Positions 7,051 through 7,515 of a DNA stretch of 7,515 nucleotides are shown one piece after another. The stretch is from an uncultured Eubacteriales bacterium. GTDB taxonomy: Bacteria > Bacillota > Clostridia > UBA1381. The translations under genes were made by a program, and so were the position numbers. Within the stretch, counting starts at the first letter, position 1. The number at the start of each line of letters is the position of its first letter. The notes under the pieces were generated by a model, which worked only from the letters and a program-made list of their open reading frames with translations, did not search any database and had not been told where the DNA came from. The stretch is from the NCBI GenBank assembly GCA_900556575.1, contig USPO01000068.1:1-7515 (forward strand). The letters are read 5' to 3'.

Positions 7051-7064
7051 ATTTTATATAAAAT
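7051..7064. repeat. 14-base palindrome between the divergent promoters
   Basis: ATTTTATATAAAAT is a perfect palindrome two bases upstream of the operon -35 box (7048). A second short inverted repeat, TTTCG-A-CGAAA, lies at 7096-7106, 16 bases before the -35 of the NYN gene. Either could be an operator; the palindrome is pure A/T and may simply reflect base composition or help upstream promoter binding. Confidence 0.3.
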
Positions 7065-7122
7065 ACATTTTTTAATTTATCTGTAAATTTTCAAATTTCG
7101 ACGAAAAATTCAAAAAATAGTG

Positions 7123-7151
7123 TTGACTATATTATAAATTTATTATATAAT
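7123..7151 (+). promoter_or_regulatory. Promoter of the NYN-domain gene
   Basis: TTGACT (7123-7128), a 17-base spacer (7129-7145) and a perfect TATAAT (7146-7151). Transcription would start near 7158, two bases before the first pairing arm of the leader RNA. It faces away from the operon promoter, with 74 bases between the -35 boxes. Confidence 0.85.
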
Positions 7152-7159
7152 TATATAAG

Positions 7160-7253
7160 AGGGATGCGAATACTAATCTGACAGCTTGCTTTCTTTATAT
7201 AAGCAAAGCTGCATTTTTAACTATCCCTAAATTTTTACTACGGAAAGGGGGAT
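7160..7253 (+). ncRNA. Structured, switch-like leader RNA of the NYN gene
   Basis: Three elements are visible. An outer stem pairs AGGGAT (7160-7165) with ATCCCT (7223-7228). Inside it a ten-base-pair hairpin pairs 7182-7191 with 7201-7211 (one bulged A, nine-base loop) and is followed by TTTTT (7214-7218), so it could act as an intrinsic attenuator. The ribosome binding region repeats GGGAT at 7249-7253, so ATCCC can pair either with the first GGGAT, freeing the ribosome binding site, or with the second, hiding it. The unpaired stretch GCGAATACTAATCTGA (7166-7181) could be a ligand- or protein-binding loop. I do not recognise it as a known riboswitch class. A small RNA ending near 7220 is an alternative. 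Confidence 0.5.
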
Positions 7254-7256
7254 TGT

Positions 7257-7515
7257 ATGTCTACCGCAGTATTTTACGATTTAGAAAATATCTCAAAATT
7301 CACCACACCGAAAAACTTTGGTGAGTTTAAGGACTCATTTAAAATGATTTGCGAAAGCGAGCTAGTCGATGATGTTGTTTTTCAGCGTGCATACATAAGC
7401 ACAACTCACCCGGCATATATAAAATACAACAAATTTCTTAATTCAACAGGAATAGAAATATGTGCTGTTGACCCTACTGCTGCAGCGCAAAAATTATTAT
7501 TTCATTCCCTTTGGC
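7257..7515 (+). CDS. NYN-domain (PIN-like) putative ribonuclease, N-terminal part
   Basis: Only the first 86 codons are in the window. Residues 4-12, AVFYDLENI, match the opening beta strand and D-x-E-N motif of NYN domains, where this acidic residue (D8) helps bind the metal ion used to cut RNA. The following region is mixed helix and strand (strand VVFQRAYIS at about 40-48, GIEICAVD at about 65-72), consistent with the Rossmann-like PIN/NYN fold. The later acidic residues needed for catalysis lie beyond the edge or are not yet evident, so activity is unproven. The usual K-x-x-D-x-x-L motif should appear just past the cut. The start is set by AAAGGGGG (7244-7251), five bases upstream. It has its own promoter and an unusual leader. 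Proteins of this type act in RNA processing or decay, sometimes with extra RNA-binding C-terminal domains; which applies here cannot be seen. Confidence 0.85.
   Translation, partial: MSTAVFYDLENISKFTTPKNFGEFKDSFKMICESELVDDVVFQRAYISTTHPAYIKYNKFLNSTGIEICAVDPTAAAQKLLFHSLW

Overview
The window looks like chromosome from a low-GC, AT-rich Gram-positive anaerobe of class Clostridia, probably a gut Eubacteriales/Oscillospiraceae- or Monoglobus-like lineage. The reasons are strong AGGAGG-type ribosome binding sites, sigma-A promoters with TG-extended -10 boxes, an EF-P with lysine at position 32, and a giant Sec-exported protein carrying a Ser/Pro/Thr-rich 'SPEPTASPTETP' linker. The taxonomic call is inference; no rRNA or full marker gene is present. 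No tRNA, CRISPR array, transposase or phage gene was seen.

Layout. (1) 1-530, minus: elongation factor P, cut by the left edge about ten residues before its usual end, with its own AT-rich promoter region and a small leader hairpin. (2) 790-2064, minus: a membrane-bound family 2 glycosyltransferase with an intact catalytic set, its own strong promoter and an intrinsic terminator at 756-783. (3) 2291-2551, plus: an 86-residue acidic helical orphan, divergent from the glycosyltransferase, whose last codons lie inside a bidirectional terminator shared with the next gene. (4) 6892-2577, minus: a two-gene operon made of a 63-residue small protein and, 17 bases later, a 1368-residue secreted modular protein with no recognised cell-wall anchor. 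It is driven by a perfect-consensus promoter (TTGACA, 17 bp, TATAAT). (5) 7257 to the right edge, plus: the start of a NYN-domain (PIN-like) putative ribonuclease, divergent from the operon. Its leader RNA has alternative pairings that could hide or free its ribosome binding site.

How the genes work together. EF-P and the glycosyltransferase are separate transcription units. The small protein and the giant secreted protein are very probably co-expressed and may act together at the cell surface. The NYN gene shares a 364-base regulatory region with that operon but is transcribed away from it. The most unusual parts are the switch-like leader of the NYN gene and the uncharacterised small-protein/giant-protein pair.
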